Part shown: one piece after another, positions 54,144 through 63,365 of the stretch
How positions within the stretch are numbered: the first letter of the stretch is position 1
How the letters are laid out: every line of letters starts with the position of its first letter
NCBI GenBank assembly: GCA_024235215.1
Contig: JACKMU010000001.1
Span: forward strand, 62,001-126,000
Reading direction: 5' to 3'
Source of the DNA: Chromatiaceae bacterium
GTDB lineage: Bacteria > Pseudomonadota > Gammaproteobacteria > Chromatiales > Chromatiaceae
Length of the DNA: 64,000 nt
Program-made: the position numbers and the translations under genes
Notes under the pieces: generated by a model
Seen by the model: the letters and a program-made list of their open reading frames with translations, nothing else
Told to the model about the DNA's origin: nothing
The model's database searches: none

Positions 54144-54665
54144 TCAAATCGGCTTGAAGTAATCGAAAGGTTCGCAGCAGTGGGTGCAGCGATAGAGCGC
54201 CTTGCAGGCGGTCGATCCGAATGCGCTGATACGAAGGGTATGAGCGGAGCCGCAGCGAGGACACACCACGCCTGCGTCCGGGGTCAGGCCATGCTCCGCA
54301 GCAACACCGTCGGAGGGAGGCGCAACACCGTATTGACGCAGTCGGGCGCACCCCTGTGGAGAGAGCCAGGTCGAACTCCAGGCGGGCGCCAACCGCGTGC
54401 GGATCTCCAGCGCCTCGATGCCGGCTGCCCTCAGCACACGCTCGATGTCTGCGCGGATCTGCTCCATCGCCGGACAGCCCGAATAGGTGGGTGTGATGGT
54501 CACCACCACGCTGCCGTTACCGCAGGTGACATCCTGCAGGACGCCAAGATCCCAGATGCTCAGCACCGGCAGCTCCGGGTCCCTGACCCGATCGAGCAGT
54601 TCCCACAGCGCCGCCAGCGGCGACGCCTCGCGGCGGCGCAGACGGTCAGAATAGTCGCTGCTCAT
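54144..54665 (-). CDS. paaD: Phenylacetyl-CoA epoxidase assembly protein PaaD (PaaJ in some species)
   Basis: From the ATG at 54665 (GGAGGGGG upstream) it is 173 residues. The MIP18-like domain has RVRDPELPVLSIWDLGVL and TYSGCPAMEQI, with the conserved Cys thought to take part in Fe-S cluster handling, and the C-terminal zinc-ribbon-like CPRCGSAHT ... CTHC. It is required for PaaABC function. The frame from 54854 overlaps paaC and is not used. Confidence 0.9.
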   Translation of the reverse strand: MSSDYSDRLRRREASPLAALWELLDRVRDPELPVLSIWDLGVLQDVTCGNGSVVVTITPTYSGCPAMEQIRADIERVLRAAGIEALEIRTRLAPAWSSTWLSPQGCARLRQYGVAPPSDGVAAEHGLTPDAGVVCPRCGSAHTLRISAFGSTACKALYRCTHCCEPFDYFKPI

Positions 54666-54688
54666 GGTTGCCCCCTCCGGCAGTTGCA

Positions 54689-55456
54689 CTACCACTGACA
54701 GCCGGGATAGGCGCGATGGATCGACTGCAGCTCCATCAGCAGATGACCCAGATTTTCGGTGTGGTAACCGGTACGACCGCCACGCACCGCCCAATCGTTC
54801 TGCGGCAGGTGCAGCCCAGCCTCCCGGGCCAACGCCTCCAGCTCCTGCTGCCAATGCGCCTTGAGCATACGGGTATCCACGCCTATGCCGGCCTGCGCCA
54901 ACTGTTGCTCCAGCGTATCCGGTTCGAACAGTTCATGGGTATAGCCCCACAGCTCCTCGAGCGCTTGCTGAGTGCGCCTTTTGCTCTCCTCGGTACCGTC
55001 TCCGAGGCGCACCACCCACTCACGGCTGCGGCGCAGGTGGTAGCGGGTCTCTTTCATAGCCTTGGCCGCAATCGCGGCCAGCGTCGCATCCCGCGAACGG
55101 CAGAGCTGCGCGAGAAAGCCGCTGTTGTACAGATCCACCAGCAGCTGGCGCACCTGGGTGAAAGCGAAATCGCCACGCGGCAGTTCGAGTATCAGGTAGT
55201 TGTGAAACTCGCGCTCGCTGCGCAGATAGGCGAAGTCATCCTCACAGCGGCCGTCCGCCGCCAGCTCTGCGGCATAGCCGTAGTACATGCGCGCCCGGCC
55301 GATGAAGTCCAGCGCCACATTGGCGCAGGCGATATCCTCTTCCAGATAAGGAGCGTTACTGACCCACTCGGAGAGGCGCTGACCCAACACCAGTGCATCA
55401 TCCCCGAGCCGCAGCGCCAACTCCAACGTCGCCTGCTGCAGATCGTCCTCACTCAT
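54689..55456 (-). CDS. paaC: Phenylacetyl-CoA epoxidase, structural subunit
   Basis: From the ATG at 55456 the protein is 255 residues. It has ALVLGQRLSEWVSNAPYLEEDIA, LGHLLMEL and MKETRYHLRRSREWVVRLGDGT as in PaaC, the non-catalytic ferritin-like subunit that pairs with PaaA. Frame upstream to 55555 overlaps paaB and is not used. Confidence 0.93.
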   Translation of the reverse strand: MSEDDLQQATLELALRLGDDALVLGQRLSEWVSNAPYLEEDIACANVALDFIGRARMYYGYAAELAADGRCEDDFAYLRSEREFHNYLILELPRGDFAFTQVRQLLVDLYNSGFLAQLCRSRDATLAAIAAKAMKETRYHLRRSREWVVRLGDGTEESKRRTQQALEELWGYTHELFEPDTLEQQLAQAGIGVDTRMLKAHWQQELEALAREAGLHLPQNDWAVRGGRTGYHTENLGHLLMELQSIHRAYPGCQW

Positions 55457-55473
55457 GGGCGCCTCACTCCCGC

Positions 55474-55761
55474 TCACATGTTGTCCACGGGATCGGGAAG
55501 CCGGTAATAACCGGCAAGACGGTAGGGCTTGTCGTCTGAGGGGTCGAAGAAGCACTCGCTGTCCTCCTCCTGAGAGGCGCAGATATCACTCGACTTCACC
55601 ACCCAGATGCTGACTCCTTCGCTACGTCGGGTGTAGCAGTCGCGCGCATACTCCAACGCCTGTGCGTGGTCCTGTGCATGCAGGCTGCCGACATGCTTGT
55701 GGTCCAGCCCGCGTTTAGAGCGGATAAACACCTCGAAAAGTTCCAGTTGACTGTCTGCCAT
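55474..55761 (-). CDS. paaB: Phenylacetyl-CoA epoxidase subunit
   Basis: The 95-residue protein matches PaaB in size and sequence (LFEVFIRSKRGLDHKHVGSLHA, YTRRSEGVSIWVV, YRLPDPVDNM). AGGAGG ribosome site. Bridges PaaAC heterotetramers; 8 bases after paaA. Confidence 0.93.
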   Translation of the reverse strand: MADSQLELFEVFIRSKRGLDHKHVGSLHAQDHAQALEYARDCYTRRSEGVSIWVVKSSDICASQEEDSECFFDPSDDKPYRLAGYYRLPDPVDNM

Positions 55762-55769
55762 TTGGCCTC

Positions 55770-56726
55770 CTATGTGGCTGCCGCAGTGCGCTGGGCCAGC
55801 TTCTGTTGGTGCGCGGCGACCGCATCGCGCACCCAGGCGCCCGCGCGGTGTGCGCGGATGTGGTGCGCCAGCCGCTGGCGGTTGCAGTGACCGTTGCCGT
55901 TGATCACCGCGTAGAACTCGTCCCAGTCGATCTCGCCGTGGTCATAGTGGTTGCGTTCTGCGTTCCAGCAAATCTCCGGATCGGGATGCTGCAGGCCAAG
56001 AAACTCGATCTGCGGCACCGTCTGGTCGATGAATTTCTGGCGCAGCTCGTCATTGGTCTCACGCTTGATCTTCCACTGCATCGCCCTGGCCGAATGGGCC
56101 GATGCGCTGTCGGTTGGACCGAACATCATCAGCGCCGGCCAGTAGAAGCGATTCAGCGAGTCCTGCGCCATGCGCCGCTGCGCCGCACTGCCCTGTGCCA
56201 GCATGAGCATGATCTCGTATCCCTGGCGCTGATGGAAACTCTCCTCCTTGCAAATGCGCACCATGCCCCTGGCATAGGGGCCGTAGGAGGTGCGCTGCAG
56301 CGAGACCTGGTTGACGATGGCAGCCCCGTCCACCAGCCAGCCGATCGCGCCGACATCTCCCCAGGTCTGTGCCGGATAGTTGAAAATGGAGGCGTATTTC
56401 GCCGCACCCGACTGCAGCGCCGCAATCATCTCCGAGCGTGGTGTACCCAGCGTCTCCGCCGCACTGTAAAGGTAGAGTCCGTGCCCTGCCTCGTCCTGCA
56501 CCTTGGCCAGCAGCACCGCCTTTCTGCGCAGCGACGGCGCACGGGTGAGATAGTTACCCTCCGGCTGCATGCCGATCACTTCGGAATGGGCATGCTGCGA
56601 AATCTGCCGCAGCAGGCTCTGGCGGTACGCCTCCGGCATCCAATCCTTGGGCTCGATCTTCTGCTCCTCCCCGATACGCCGCAGGAAGCTGTGCTCCAGC
56701 TCCCGATCGTTAGCATCACCTTGCAT
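55770..56726 (-). CDS. paaA: Phenylacetyl-CoA epoxidase, catalytic subunit
   Basis: The 318-residue protein starts after AGAGGTGA and has the ferritin-like di-iron motifs (AKVQDEAGHGLYLYSAAETLG and CKEESFHQRQGYEIM) and the run DWDEFYAVINGNGHCNRQRL of PaaA. It epoxidises the ring of phenylacetyl-CoA using O2. First gene of paaABCDE, leftward; promoter expected in the 206 bases before paaZ's end. Confidence 0.95.
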   Translation of the reverse strand: MQGDANDRELEHSFLRRIGEEQKIEPKDWMPEAYRQSLLRQISQHAHSEVIGMQPEGNYLTRAPSLRRKAVLLAKVQDEAGHGLYLYSAAETLGTPRSEMIAALQSGAAKYASIFNYPAQTWGDVGAIGWLVDGAAIVNQVSLQRTSYGPYARGMVRICKEESFHQRQGYEIMLMLAQGSAAQRRMAQDSLNRFYWPALMMFGPTDSASAHSARAMQWKIKRETNDELRQKFIDQTVPQIEFLGLQHPDPEICWNAERNHYDHGEIDWDEFYAVINGNGHCNRQRLAHHIRAHRAGAWVRDAVAAHQQKLAQRTAAAT

Positions 56727-56932
56727 CTGTCACCTCTGCTTTCACCTATTTTCTCGCCTGTTTGGGCTGAATATACAGTTTGTGACCGTGGTACGGGTAG
56801 CGCAGCGCACCCACCAGAATGGCTCATCCTGACCAGGGCTTTGGTGACTTTAACCGTAATCCCAAACTTCCAAGGCCTGCGGCGCAAAAAAAACCGCTGC
56901 GCAACAAAATCTTTCCCGGCACCGCCAAGCGG

Positions 56933-58966
56933 CTATCTCTGTTTTGCCACCAGCGTCAACACATCATAAGTCGCGACCAGTTCACCCCGCTGATTCATTA
57001 CCCGGGTATCCCAGCGCACCTCGCCATAATCCTCGGTCTCACGCGGAATGATCTGTTTGCAGGTGAACTGCACCTGAATCTCGTCTCCCGGAGACAGCGG
57101 CGTGAGAAAACGCAGATTCTCCAAGCCATAGTTAGCCAGCACCGGTCCCGGTGCCGGGTCCACGAACAGCCCGGCGGCCGCAGAGACGATGAAATAGCCA
57201 TGTGCCACCCGTCCCTCGAAAAAGGGGTTGGCCCGCGCCGCAGCCTCGTCCATGTGGGCATAGAATTTGTCACCGCTGAACTCGGCGAAGTGCTCGATCT
57301 CCTCCAGCGAAACCCGGCGCCTGCCGGTCAGGATACTCTCGCCGATGCGCAGCTGACCAAGATGCTTGCGGAATGGGTGGACCGGACTCTCCAGCCGCGC
57401 CGCTCCTGGTAACCATCTGTCCGTGATCCGCGTCAGTGTGGTGGGAGAACCCTGCAGTGCGGTGCACTGCATATAGTGCAGCACACCACGCACACCGCCC
57501 ATCTCCTGACCTCCGCCAGCGCGACCCGGTCCGCCATGAATCAGCCCCGGCAGGGGTGATCCGTGACCGGTGGACTCAGCAGCGCAGTCGCGGTTGCCGA
57601 TGAGTATGCGCCCGTGCCACGCACCGATGCCGTACACCAACTCCCGGGCAAAAGCGTCATCGCAGGTAAACAGGGAGCTGACCAGACTCCCCTGCCCCCG
57701 GTTGGCGAGAGCGATCGCCTCAGTCGCATCCTGGTAGGGTATCACCGTGCTGACCGGACCGAACGCTTCGACCTCGTGCACCTCGGCATGCGTCAGTGGC
57801 CGTTCGCAATAGAGCAGTACCGGCGCGAGAAACGCCCCCGCCTCGTTCATTCCTCGCCGCAGATCGGGATCCACAGCGCCGTCGTAGACGATTTCACTGC
57901 TGCGGGCGAGCTGCGCAATACGCTGCCGCACCTCATCACGCTGATCCCTGCTGGCAAGCGCCCCCATGGTCACCTCCTCCCGGTCGGGATCACCGATCAC
58001 CACCTGACTCAGGCGTTGCCTCAGCGCGGCAACCACCTCTTCCGCCAGTGTGCGCGGTACGATGGCACGTCTGATCGCGGTGCACTTCTGACCGCACTTG
58101 ACGGTCATCTCGCGCGCCACCTCGGTGACGAAGAGGTCGAACTCCGGTGTGTCCGGCAGCGCGTCCGGACCGAGAATGGAGGCGTTGAGCGAGTCCGCCT
58201 CCATGGTGAAGCGTACCGCATGACGCAGCAATACCGGATGCTGCCTCAGCTTGAGTCCGGTGGCCGCCGAGCCGGTGAAGGTGACCGCATCCTGACAGGT
58301 CATATAATCGAGCAGGTCACCGACACCACCGCAGATCAACTGCAGAGAACCCTCGGGCAGGATGCCGGAGGCAATGATATGACGGACCATCAGCTCGGTC
58401 AGGTAGGCGGTCTGGCTGGCGGGCTTGACGATACTGGGTACACCGGCAATGAATGTGGGCGCCAGCTTCTCCAGCATCCCCCAACAGGGGAAGTTGAAAG
58501 CATTGATATGCAGCGCGACGCCTTGCAGCGGCGTATAGACGTGCTGCCCGACAAAGCTCCCCCGGCGCGACAGCATCTCCGGTTCACCATCGATGTACAG
58601 ATGGCCGTTGGGCAGTTCCCGGCGGCTCTTGCTGGAGTAGGCGAACAGCGTGCCTATGCCCCCTTCGATATCGATCCAGGAGTCGTTGCGGGTGGCGCCG
58701 GTTTCCCGCGACAGCTGGTAGAACGCCTCCTTGTGCTGCAGCAGATAGTGTGCCAGCTGCTTGAGCAGGATCGCGCGTTGGTGGAAGGTGAGCGCGCGTA
58801 GCGCCGGGCCACCGACCCGGCGCGCATACTCGGCCATCGCCGCGAAATCGAGCCCCGCGCTGGAGATGCGTGCCACGGGCCGGCCATCGATCGCGCTGTG
58901 CAGCACCACTCCGTCACTCGCCCCCGTGACCCACCGGTTGCCGGCAAAGCTGTGCAACTGCCGCAT
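56933..58966 (-). CDS. paaZ: Bifunctional oxepin-CoA hydrolase/aldehyde dehydrogenase
   Basis: From the ATG at 58966 (AAGGAGAGAG upstream) the protein is 677 residues. An aldehyde dehydrogenase domain (about 1-520) has MEADSLNASILG and the catalytic Cys in GQKCTAIRR. A C-terminal MaoC hydratase domain (about 540-670) has FAEFSGDKFYAHMDE and GRVAHGYFIVS. It opens the oxepin ring and oxidises the aldehyde to 3-oxo-5,6-dehydrosuberyl-CoA. It lies upstream of paaA on the same strand and diverges from paaG. The TTG at 58981 is less likely. Confidence 0.93.
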   Translation of the reverse strand: MRQLHSFAGNRWVTGASDGVVLHSAIDGRPVARISSAGLDFAAMAEYARRVGGPALRALTFHQRAILLKQLAHYLLQHKEAFYQLSRETGATRNDSWIDIEGGIGTLFAYSSKSRRELPNGHLYIDGEPEMLSRRGSFVGQHVYTPLQGVALHINAFNFPCWGMLEKLAPTFIAGVPSIVKPASQTAYLTELMVRHIIASGILPEGSLQLICGGVGDLLDYMTCQDAVTFTGSAATGLKLRQHPVLLRHAVRFTMEADSLNASILGPDALPDTPEFDLFVTEVAREMTVKCGQKCTAIRRAIVPRTLAEEVVAALRQRLSQVVIGDPDREEVTMGALASRDQRDEVRQRIAQLARSSEIVYDGAVDPDLRRGMNEAGAFLAPVLLYCERPLTHAEVHEVEAFGPVSTVIPYQDATEAIALANRGQGSLVSSLFTCDDAFARELVYGIGAWHGRILIGNRDCAAESTGHGSPLPGLIHGGPGRAGGGQEMGGVRGVLHYMQCTALQGSPTTLTRITDRWLPGAARLESPVHPFRKHLGQLRIGESILTGRRRVSLEEIEHFAEFSGDKFYAHMDEAAARANPFFEGRVAHGYFIVSAAAGLFVDPAPGPVLANYGLENLRFLTPLSPGDEIQVQFTCKQIIPRETEDYGEVRWDTRVMNQRGELVATYDVLTLVAKQR

Positions 58967-59125
58967 TTCTCTCTCCTTCAATTTGTTAAACTATATAAAA
59001 TGAATGGTCTGATGGGCACTGTTTCCGCCCCTTTTCACGCACCTGCTGCCGGATCCTGTTTGCGCAACTGTTCGGACGTTCCGGATCAGGCTGAGCCATC
59101 CATACAACTCCCGGTGAAACTGATC

Positions 59126-59917
59126 ATGGACTACCGCAACATAAGCTTCCAAATCCGCTCGGGTGTCGCCATTCTGACACTGAACCGGCCGCACAGTCTC
59201 AACAGCTTCAACGGAGAGATGCATGCGGAGGTGCGAAATGCGCTGCAACGGGTGACAGCCGACCGGGTGATCCGCTGCCTGCTGCTCACCGGTGCCGGTC
59301 GCGGATTCTGCGCCGGACAGGATCTCAACGACCGGGCGGTGACCGCAAATGGGGAGCCTCCCAACCTGGGTGAATCGCTGGAACACAACTATAACCCGCT
59401 GGTACGCACCATCACCGAACTGAAGAAACCAGTGGTATGCGCGGTCAACGGCATCGCTGCCGGTGCCGGTGCCAACATTGCACTTGCCTGCGACATCGTA
59501 CTCGCCGGACGCAGCGCCAGCTTCGTCCAGGGGTTCACCAAGATCGGCCTGGTGCCCGACTCCGGTGGCAGCTGGACCCTGCCACGGCTGGTCGGCAGAG
59601 CACGGGCGATGGGTTTGGCACTGCTCAACCACCGACTCTCCGCGGAGCAGGCGCTGCAGTGGGGCTTGATCTGGCAGCTGGTGGAGGATGACAGGCTGCA
59701 GGAGGAGGCTATGGCAATCGCGCAACATCTCGCCACTCAACCAACGTTGGGGCTGGGGCTGACCAAACGGGCGATCAACGCCGCCGGTGGCAACAGCCTG
59801 GAGGCGCAGCTGCAGCTGGAGCTGGAGCTGCAGACCCTGGCTGGTCGCAGCCATGACTACCGGGAGGGAGTAGCCGCCTTTCTCGAGAAGCGAACACCCA
59901 GTTTCACGGGGGAGTGA
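59126..59917 (+). CDS. paaG: Enoyl-CoA hydratase/isomerase, PaaG type
   Basis: From the ATG at 59126 the protein is 263 residues. It has the crotonase core FCAGQDLNDR and the catalytic Asp region LVPDSGGSWTLPRLVGRARA, both characteristic of PaaG rather than PaaF. It isomerises ring-1,2-epoxyphenylacetyl-CoA to oxepin-CoA. It starts the rightward operon G-H-J; the longer frame from 58898 overlaps paaZ and is not used. Confidence 0.9.
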   Translation: MDYRNISFQIRSGVAILTLNRPHSLNSFNGEMHAEVRNALQRVTADRVIRCLLLTGAGRGFCAGQDLNDRAVTANGEPPNLGESLEHNYNPLVRTITELKKPVVCAVNGIAAGAGANIALACDIVLAGRSASFVQGFTKIGLVPDSGGSWTLPRLVGRARAMGLALLNHRLSAEQALQWGLIWQLVEDDRLQEEAMAIAQHLATQPTLGLGLTKRAINAAGGNSLEAQLQLELELQTLAGRSHDYREGVAAFLEKRTPSFTGE

Positions 59918-59923
59918 ACCGAG

Positions 59924-61495
59924 TTGGCCGCGCTCGACAGCAGTGTGATCATCGCCGTCGTCGGCGCCGGCAGTATGGGCGCCGGTATCGCCCAGGTAGC
60001 CGCGGCGGCGGGGCACAGGACGTTGCTGTACGACCACAACCCGGACGCTGTCACCCAGGCACTCGCCCGTATCGCCAATGGCTTGACGCAGCAGGTCCAG
60101 CGCAGCCGGATGACGCCAGCAGCACGCAGCGCGTTGCTGGCCAGAATCACGGCAGTCAGCGCACTGGAGCAGCTGGCCGGGGCCGGGCTGGTGGTGGAGG
60201 CGGTGGTCGAGACGCTGAGTGTCAAACGGGATCTCTTCTCCCGGCTGGAACGGATCTGCGCTGGTGACACCCTCCTGGCCAGTAACACCTCTTCGTTGTC
60301 GATCAGCGCCATCGCTGCTGGCCTGAGCCGTCCGGGCAATCTGGCGGGCATGCACTTTTTCAATCCGGCACCGGTCATGCAGTTGGTTGAGGTGGTCTCC
60401 GGCATCACCACCGACAGACGTGTCGCACAGACACTGTTCGACACCGCCAGCGCCTGGCACAAACGCCCGGTGCACGCCCGATCCACACCCGGCTTCATCG
60501 TCAACCGGGTGGCCCGCCCCTTCTACGGCGAGGCGCTGCGCCTGCTGGAAGAGGGTGCGGCCGACCACGCCACGATCGACGCCCTGCTGCGCGAGGCGGG
60601 CGGTTTCCGCATGGGGCCGTTCGAGTTGACCGACCTGATCGGCCAGGATGTGAACTACGCGGTCACCTGCTCGGTGTTTGACGCCTTCCATCAGGACAAA
60701 CGCTACCTGCCATCGTCGATCCAGCGGGAGCTGGTGGAAGGCGGCCTGCTCGGACGTAAAAGCGGTCGTGGATTCTACGACTACAACGGCTCAGCCGTCG
60801 CACCGCTGCCCACGGTCGCCGGGCAACAAAGGGCGCCCACGCAGATCGAGGTGCATGGCCCGCTCGGTATCGCCGAACCTTTGTTAACCCTCTGGCAGCA
60901 GGCGGGCATACAGATCACCCGGAGTGACGGGGATGCGGGCGTCATCCGTGTCGGAACCACGCTGATCGCACTGAGTGATGGGCGCAGCGCCAGCCAGCGC
61001 GCTGCCGAGAGCGGTTGCGCCGACACCCTGCTGTTCGATCTGGCGCTCGATTACACCACCACCGCACGGATCGCCCTGACAGCCGCCGACCAGGCATCCG
61101 CTGCCGCACTGGAAAGTGCGACAGGCCTGTTCCAGGCAGCCGGAAAAGCGGTTAGCCTGATCGACGACACGCCGGGCCTGCTGGTGCTGCGCACCGTCTG
61201 CATGCTGGCCAACGAAGGAGCAGACACGGTACTGCAGCAGGTGTGCGACGCTGCCGCGGTAGATACCGCCATGTGCGCCGGCGTCAACTATCCGCTGGGA
61301 CCACTCGCCTGGGCGGATCGATTGACCCCTGCATTGGTATTAAGGGTGTTGAGCAACCTGCAGCAAGCCTACGGCAGCGAACGCTACCGACCGTCGCTGC
61401 TACTCCGCCGTAAAGCACTCACGGGCGCGTTGTTCCACGAGACCGGGCGACCGAGTGTCGCGAACCAACAACCACCAGACGAAACTGCGCCATGA
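59924..61495 (+). CDS. paaH: 3-hydroxyacyl-CoA dehydrogenase PaaH
   Basis: The 523-residue protein starts at a TTG 6 bases after paaG. It has NAD-binding VVGAGSMGAGIAQVAAAAGH and the motif LASNTSSLSISAIAAGL, MHFFNPAPVMQLVEVV, with duplicated C-terminal helical domains. It oxidises 3-hydroxyadipyl-CoA in the beta-oxidation part of the phenylacetate route. Its stop overlaps the paaJ start (ATGA). Confidence 0.9.
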   Translation: MAALDSSVIIAVVGAGSMGAGIAQVAAAAGHRTLLYDHNPDAVTQALARIANGLTQQVQRSRMTPAARSALLARITAVSALEQLAGAGLVVEAVVETLSVKRDLFSRLERICAGDTLLASNTSSLSISAIAAGLSRPGNLAGMHFFNPAPVMQLVEVVSGITTDRRVAQTLFDTASAWHKRPVHARSTPGFIVNRVARPFYGEALRLLEEGAADHATIDALLREAGGFRMGPFELTDLIGQDVNYAVTCSVFDAFHQDKRYLPSSIQRELVEGGLLGRKSGRGFYDYNGSAVAPLPTVAGQQRAPTQIEVHGPLGIAEPLLTLWQQAGIQITRSDGDAGVIRVGTTLIALSDGRSASQRAAESGCADTLLFDLALDYTTTARIALTAADQASAAALESATGLFQAAGKAVSLIDDTPGLLVLRTVCMLANEGADTVLQQVCDAAAVDTAMCAGVNYPLGPLAWADRLTPALVLRVLSNLQQAYGSERYRPSLLLRRKALTGALFHETGRPSVANQQPPDETAP

Positions 61496-62697
61496 CAGAA
61501 GCCTATATCTACGACGCGATACGTACCCCGATCGGCCGCTACGGCGGCGCCCTCGCCACGTTGCGCGCTGATGACCTGGGTGCGATTCCGCTACGCGCGC
61601 TGATGCAGCGTAACCCTGGCGTCGACTGGGGACGGGTGGATGACGTGATCTATGGCTGTGCCAATCAGGCGGGTGAGGACAACCGCAATGTGGCACGCAT
61701 GGCGGCGCTGCTCGCCGGCCTCCCGTATACGGTGGGTGGAACCACGGTCAACCGTCTGTGTGGCTCCGGGATGGACGCGGTGGCAATGGCGGCACGGAGC
61801 ATCAAGGCTGGTGAGGGCGCACTGCTGCTCGCCGGTGGTGTCGAATCGATGTCGCGCGCGCCGTTCGTCGTGCCAAAAGCGGAGAACGCCTTCGCACGCA
61901 AAGCGGAGATCCACGATACTACGATCGGCTGGCGCTTTATCAATCCGCTGATGCAGGCTCAATACGGGATCGATTCGATGCCGGAGACGGCAGAGAATCT
62001 CGCGGAGTTGTTCGCAATCTCGCGTGAGGATCAGGACAGATTTGCGCTGCGCAGCCAGCAGAAGTGCGTCGCCGCGCGCGCGGCCGGGTGCTTTGCCGAG
62101 GAGATCGTCCCGATCCACCTCCCCCAGCGCAGGGGCGACCCGGTGATCGTTGCACAGGATGAGCACCCACGCGCCGACACCACTCTGGATTCACTGGCGG
62201 CACTGAGTGCTCCCTTCCGCAAGGGAGGATCAGTTACGGCCGGTAACGCCTCGGGGGTGAATGACGGCGCCTGCGCGCTGCTGCTCGGTTCGGAACAAGC
62301 GGGCAGAGACTGTGGGCTGACCCCGAAAGCGCGCGTGATCGCTTCGGCTTCGGCCGGTGTTGAGCCGCGCATCATGGGGATCGGACCACTGCCGGCCAGC
62401 CGCAAGCTGCTGCAGATGACCGGGCTGACACTGGAACAGATAGACCTGATCGAACTGAACGAAGCGTTCGCCGCCCAAGGGCTGGCGGTATTGCGTCAGC
62501 TTGGAGTGGCGGATGACGCGCCTCAGGTCAACCCCAACGGAGGTGCCATCGCCCTCGGCCACCCGCTCGGTATGAGCGGTGCCCGACTGGTCGCCACCGC
62601 CATGTACCAGCTGCAGCGGAGCGGTGGCCGCTATGCGCTCTGTACCATGTGCGTCGGTGTCGGCCAGGGTATCGCCACCCTCATCGAGCGTGTCTGA
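61492..62697 (+). CDS. paaJ: 3-oxoadipyl-CoA/3-oxo-5,6-dehydrosuberyl-CoA thiolase
   Basis: The 401-residue protein is a thiolase: catalytic Cys in NRLCGSGMDAV, NPNGGAIALGHPLGMSGAR and the second Cys in CTMCVGVGQG. With PaaH it releases acetyl-CoA and succinyl-CoA. The start MTEAYIYDAIRTPIGRYGG is family-typical. Overlaps paaH by four bases; followed 5 bases on by the 62703 inverted repeat. Confidence 0.93.
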   Translation: MTEAYIYDAIRTPIGRYGGALATLRADDLGAIPLRALMQRNPGVDWGRVDDVIYGCANQAGEDNRNVARMAALLAGLPYTVGGTTVNRLCGSGMDAVAMAARSIKAGEGALLLAGGVESMSRAPFVVPKAENAFARKAEIHDTTIGWRFINPLMQAQYGIDSMPETAENLAELFAISREDQDRFALRSQQKCVAARAAGCFAEEIVPIHLPQRRGDPVIVAQDEHPRADTTLDSLAALSAPFRKGGSVTAGNASGVNDGACALLLGSEQAGRDCGLTPKARVIASASAGVEPRIMGIGPLPASRKLLQMTGLTLEQIDLIELNEAFAAQGLAVLRQLGVADDAPQVNPNGGAIALGHPLGMSGARLVATAMYQLQRSGGRYALCTMCVGVGQGIATLIERV

Positions 62698-62702
62698 ATC
62701 AA

Positions 62703-62751
62703 AATTTGGGGTCAGAGTCGAATTATTTTAATTCGACTCTGACCCCAAATT
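62703..62751. repeat. Perfect 23-bp inverted repeat (GGGGTCAGAGTC element)
   Basis: AATTTGGGGTCAGAGTCGAA... (62703-62725) pairs perfectly with ...TTCGACTCTGACCCCAAATT (62729-62751) over a 3-base loop. It sits between paaJ and the DUF2889 gene. It shares GGGGTCAG ends with the 32180 element. Probably a dispersed REP-like unit; it may also act as a transcript end. Confidence 0.8.
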
Positions 62752-62776
62752 ACTGACCTGATAAGGAGTGCACTGT

Positions 62777-63343
62777 ATGCCTCTCAAGCCTGCAACCCAA
62801 CGCAGACATCTGCATACCCGCCGAATCACCTGCGAGGGCTACCTGCGCGAGGATGGCCTCTGGGATATCGAAGCGCATCTGGTGGACACCAAACCGGCTC
62901 GCTTCGAAAACCGTCTCGGGGGCCGCACCACAGAGGCGGATGAGCCGATCCACGGCATGTGGCTGCGCGTGACCCTGGATCTGCAGTTGGTCATCAAGGA
63001 GATCGACGCCGCTTCCGACTACCATCCATTCAGCGCCTGCAGTGCCGGACCCGCACCAATGCAGAAGCTGATCGGCCTGCAGATCGGCGGCGGCTTCATG
63101 CGTCAGGTGCGGGACTGTGTCGGTGTCAGCAACGGCTGCACCCATCTGATCGAGATGCTCTCCTATATCGCCACCACTGCGTTCCAGACCATGAACCCGA
63201 CCTGGGAGGAGATTGCCCTGCACAAGCCGCTCAGAGAGAAGCCGCACTACCTCGACAGCTGCGTTGCGCTGCGCGGTGACGGTGAGGTGATCAGACGCAG
63301 CTGGCCCGAGTTTTACCGTAATAGGCGCATGGATCCCGAGTAA
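62777..63343 (+). CDS. DUF2889-domain protein
   Basis: From the ATG at 62777 (AAGGAG upstream) the protein is 188 residues. It has RRHLHTRRITCEGYLREDGLWDIEAHLVDTK, MWLRVTLDLQLVIKEIDAASDYHPF and DCVGVSNGCTHLIEML, the signatures of DUF2889. The family occurs beside aromatic and CoA-thioester degradation genes in several proteobacteria. Role unknown. Confidence 0.85.
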   Translation: MPLKPATQRRHLHTRRITCEGYLREDGLWDIEAHLVDTKPARFENRLGGRTTEADEPIHGMWLRVTLDLQLVIKEIDAASDYHPFSACSAGPAPMQKLIGLQIGGGFMRQVRDCVGVSNGCTHLIEMLSYIATTAFQTMNPTWEEIALHKPLREKPHYLDSCVALRGDGEVIRRSWPEFYRNRRMDPE

Positions 63344-63365
63344 TCGATCGCACGGCCGCCTCGCC

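Noticed and set aside
55806..56969. 387-residue + strand frame
   Set aside because: Antisense shadow of paaA.
58991..60691. 566-residue - strand frame opposite paaG/paaH
   Set aside because: Antisense to two well-supported genes with catalytic motifs; no domain of its own.
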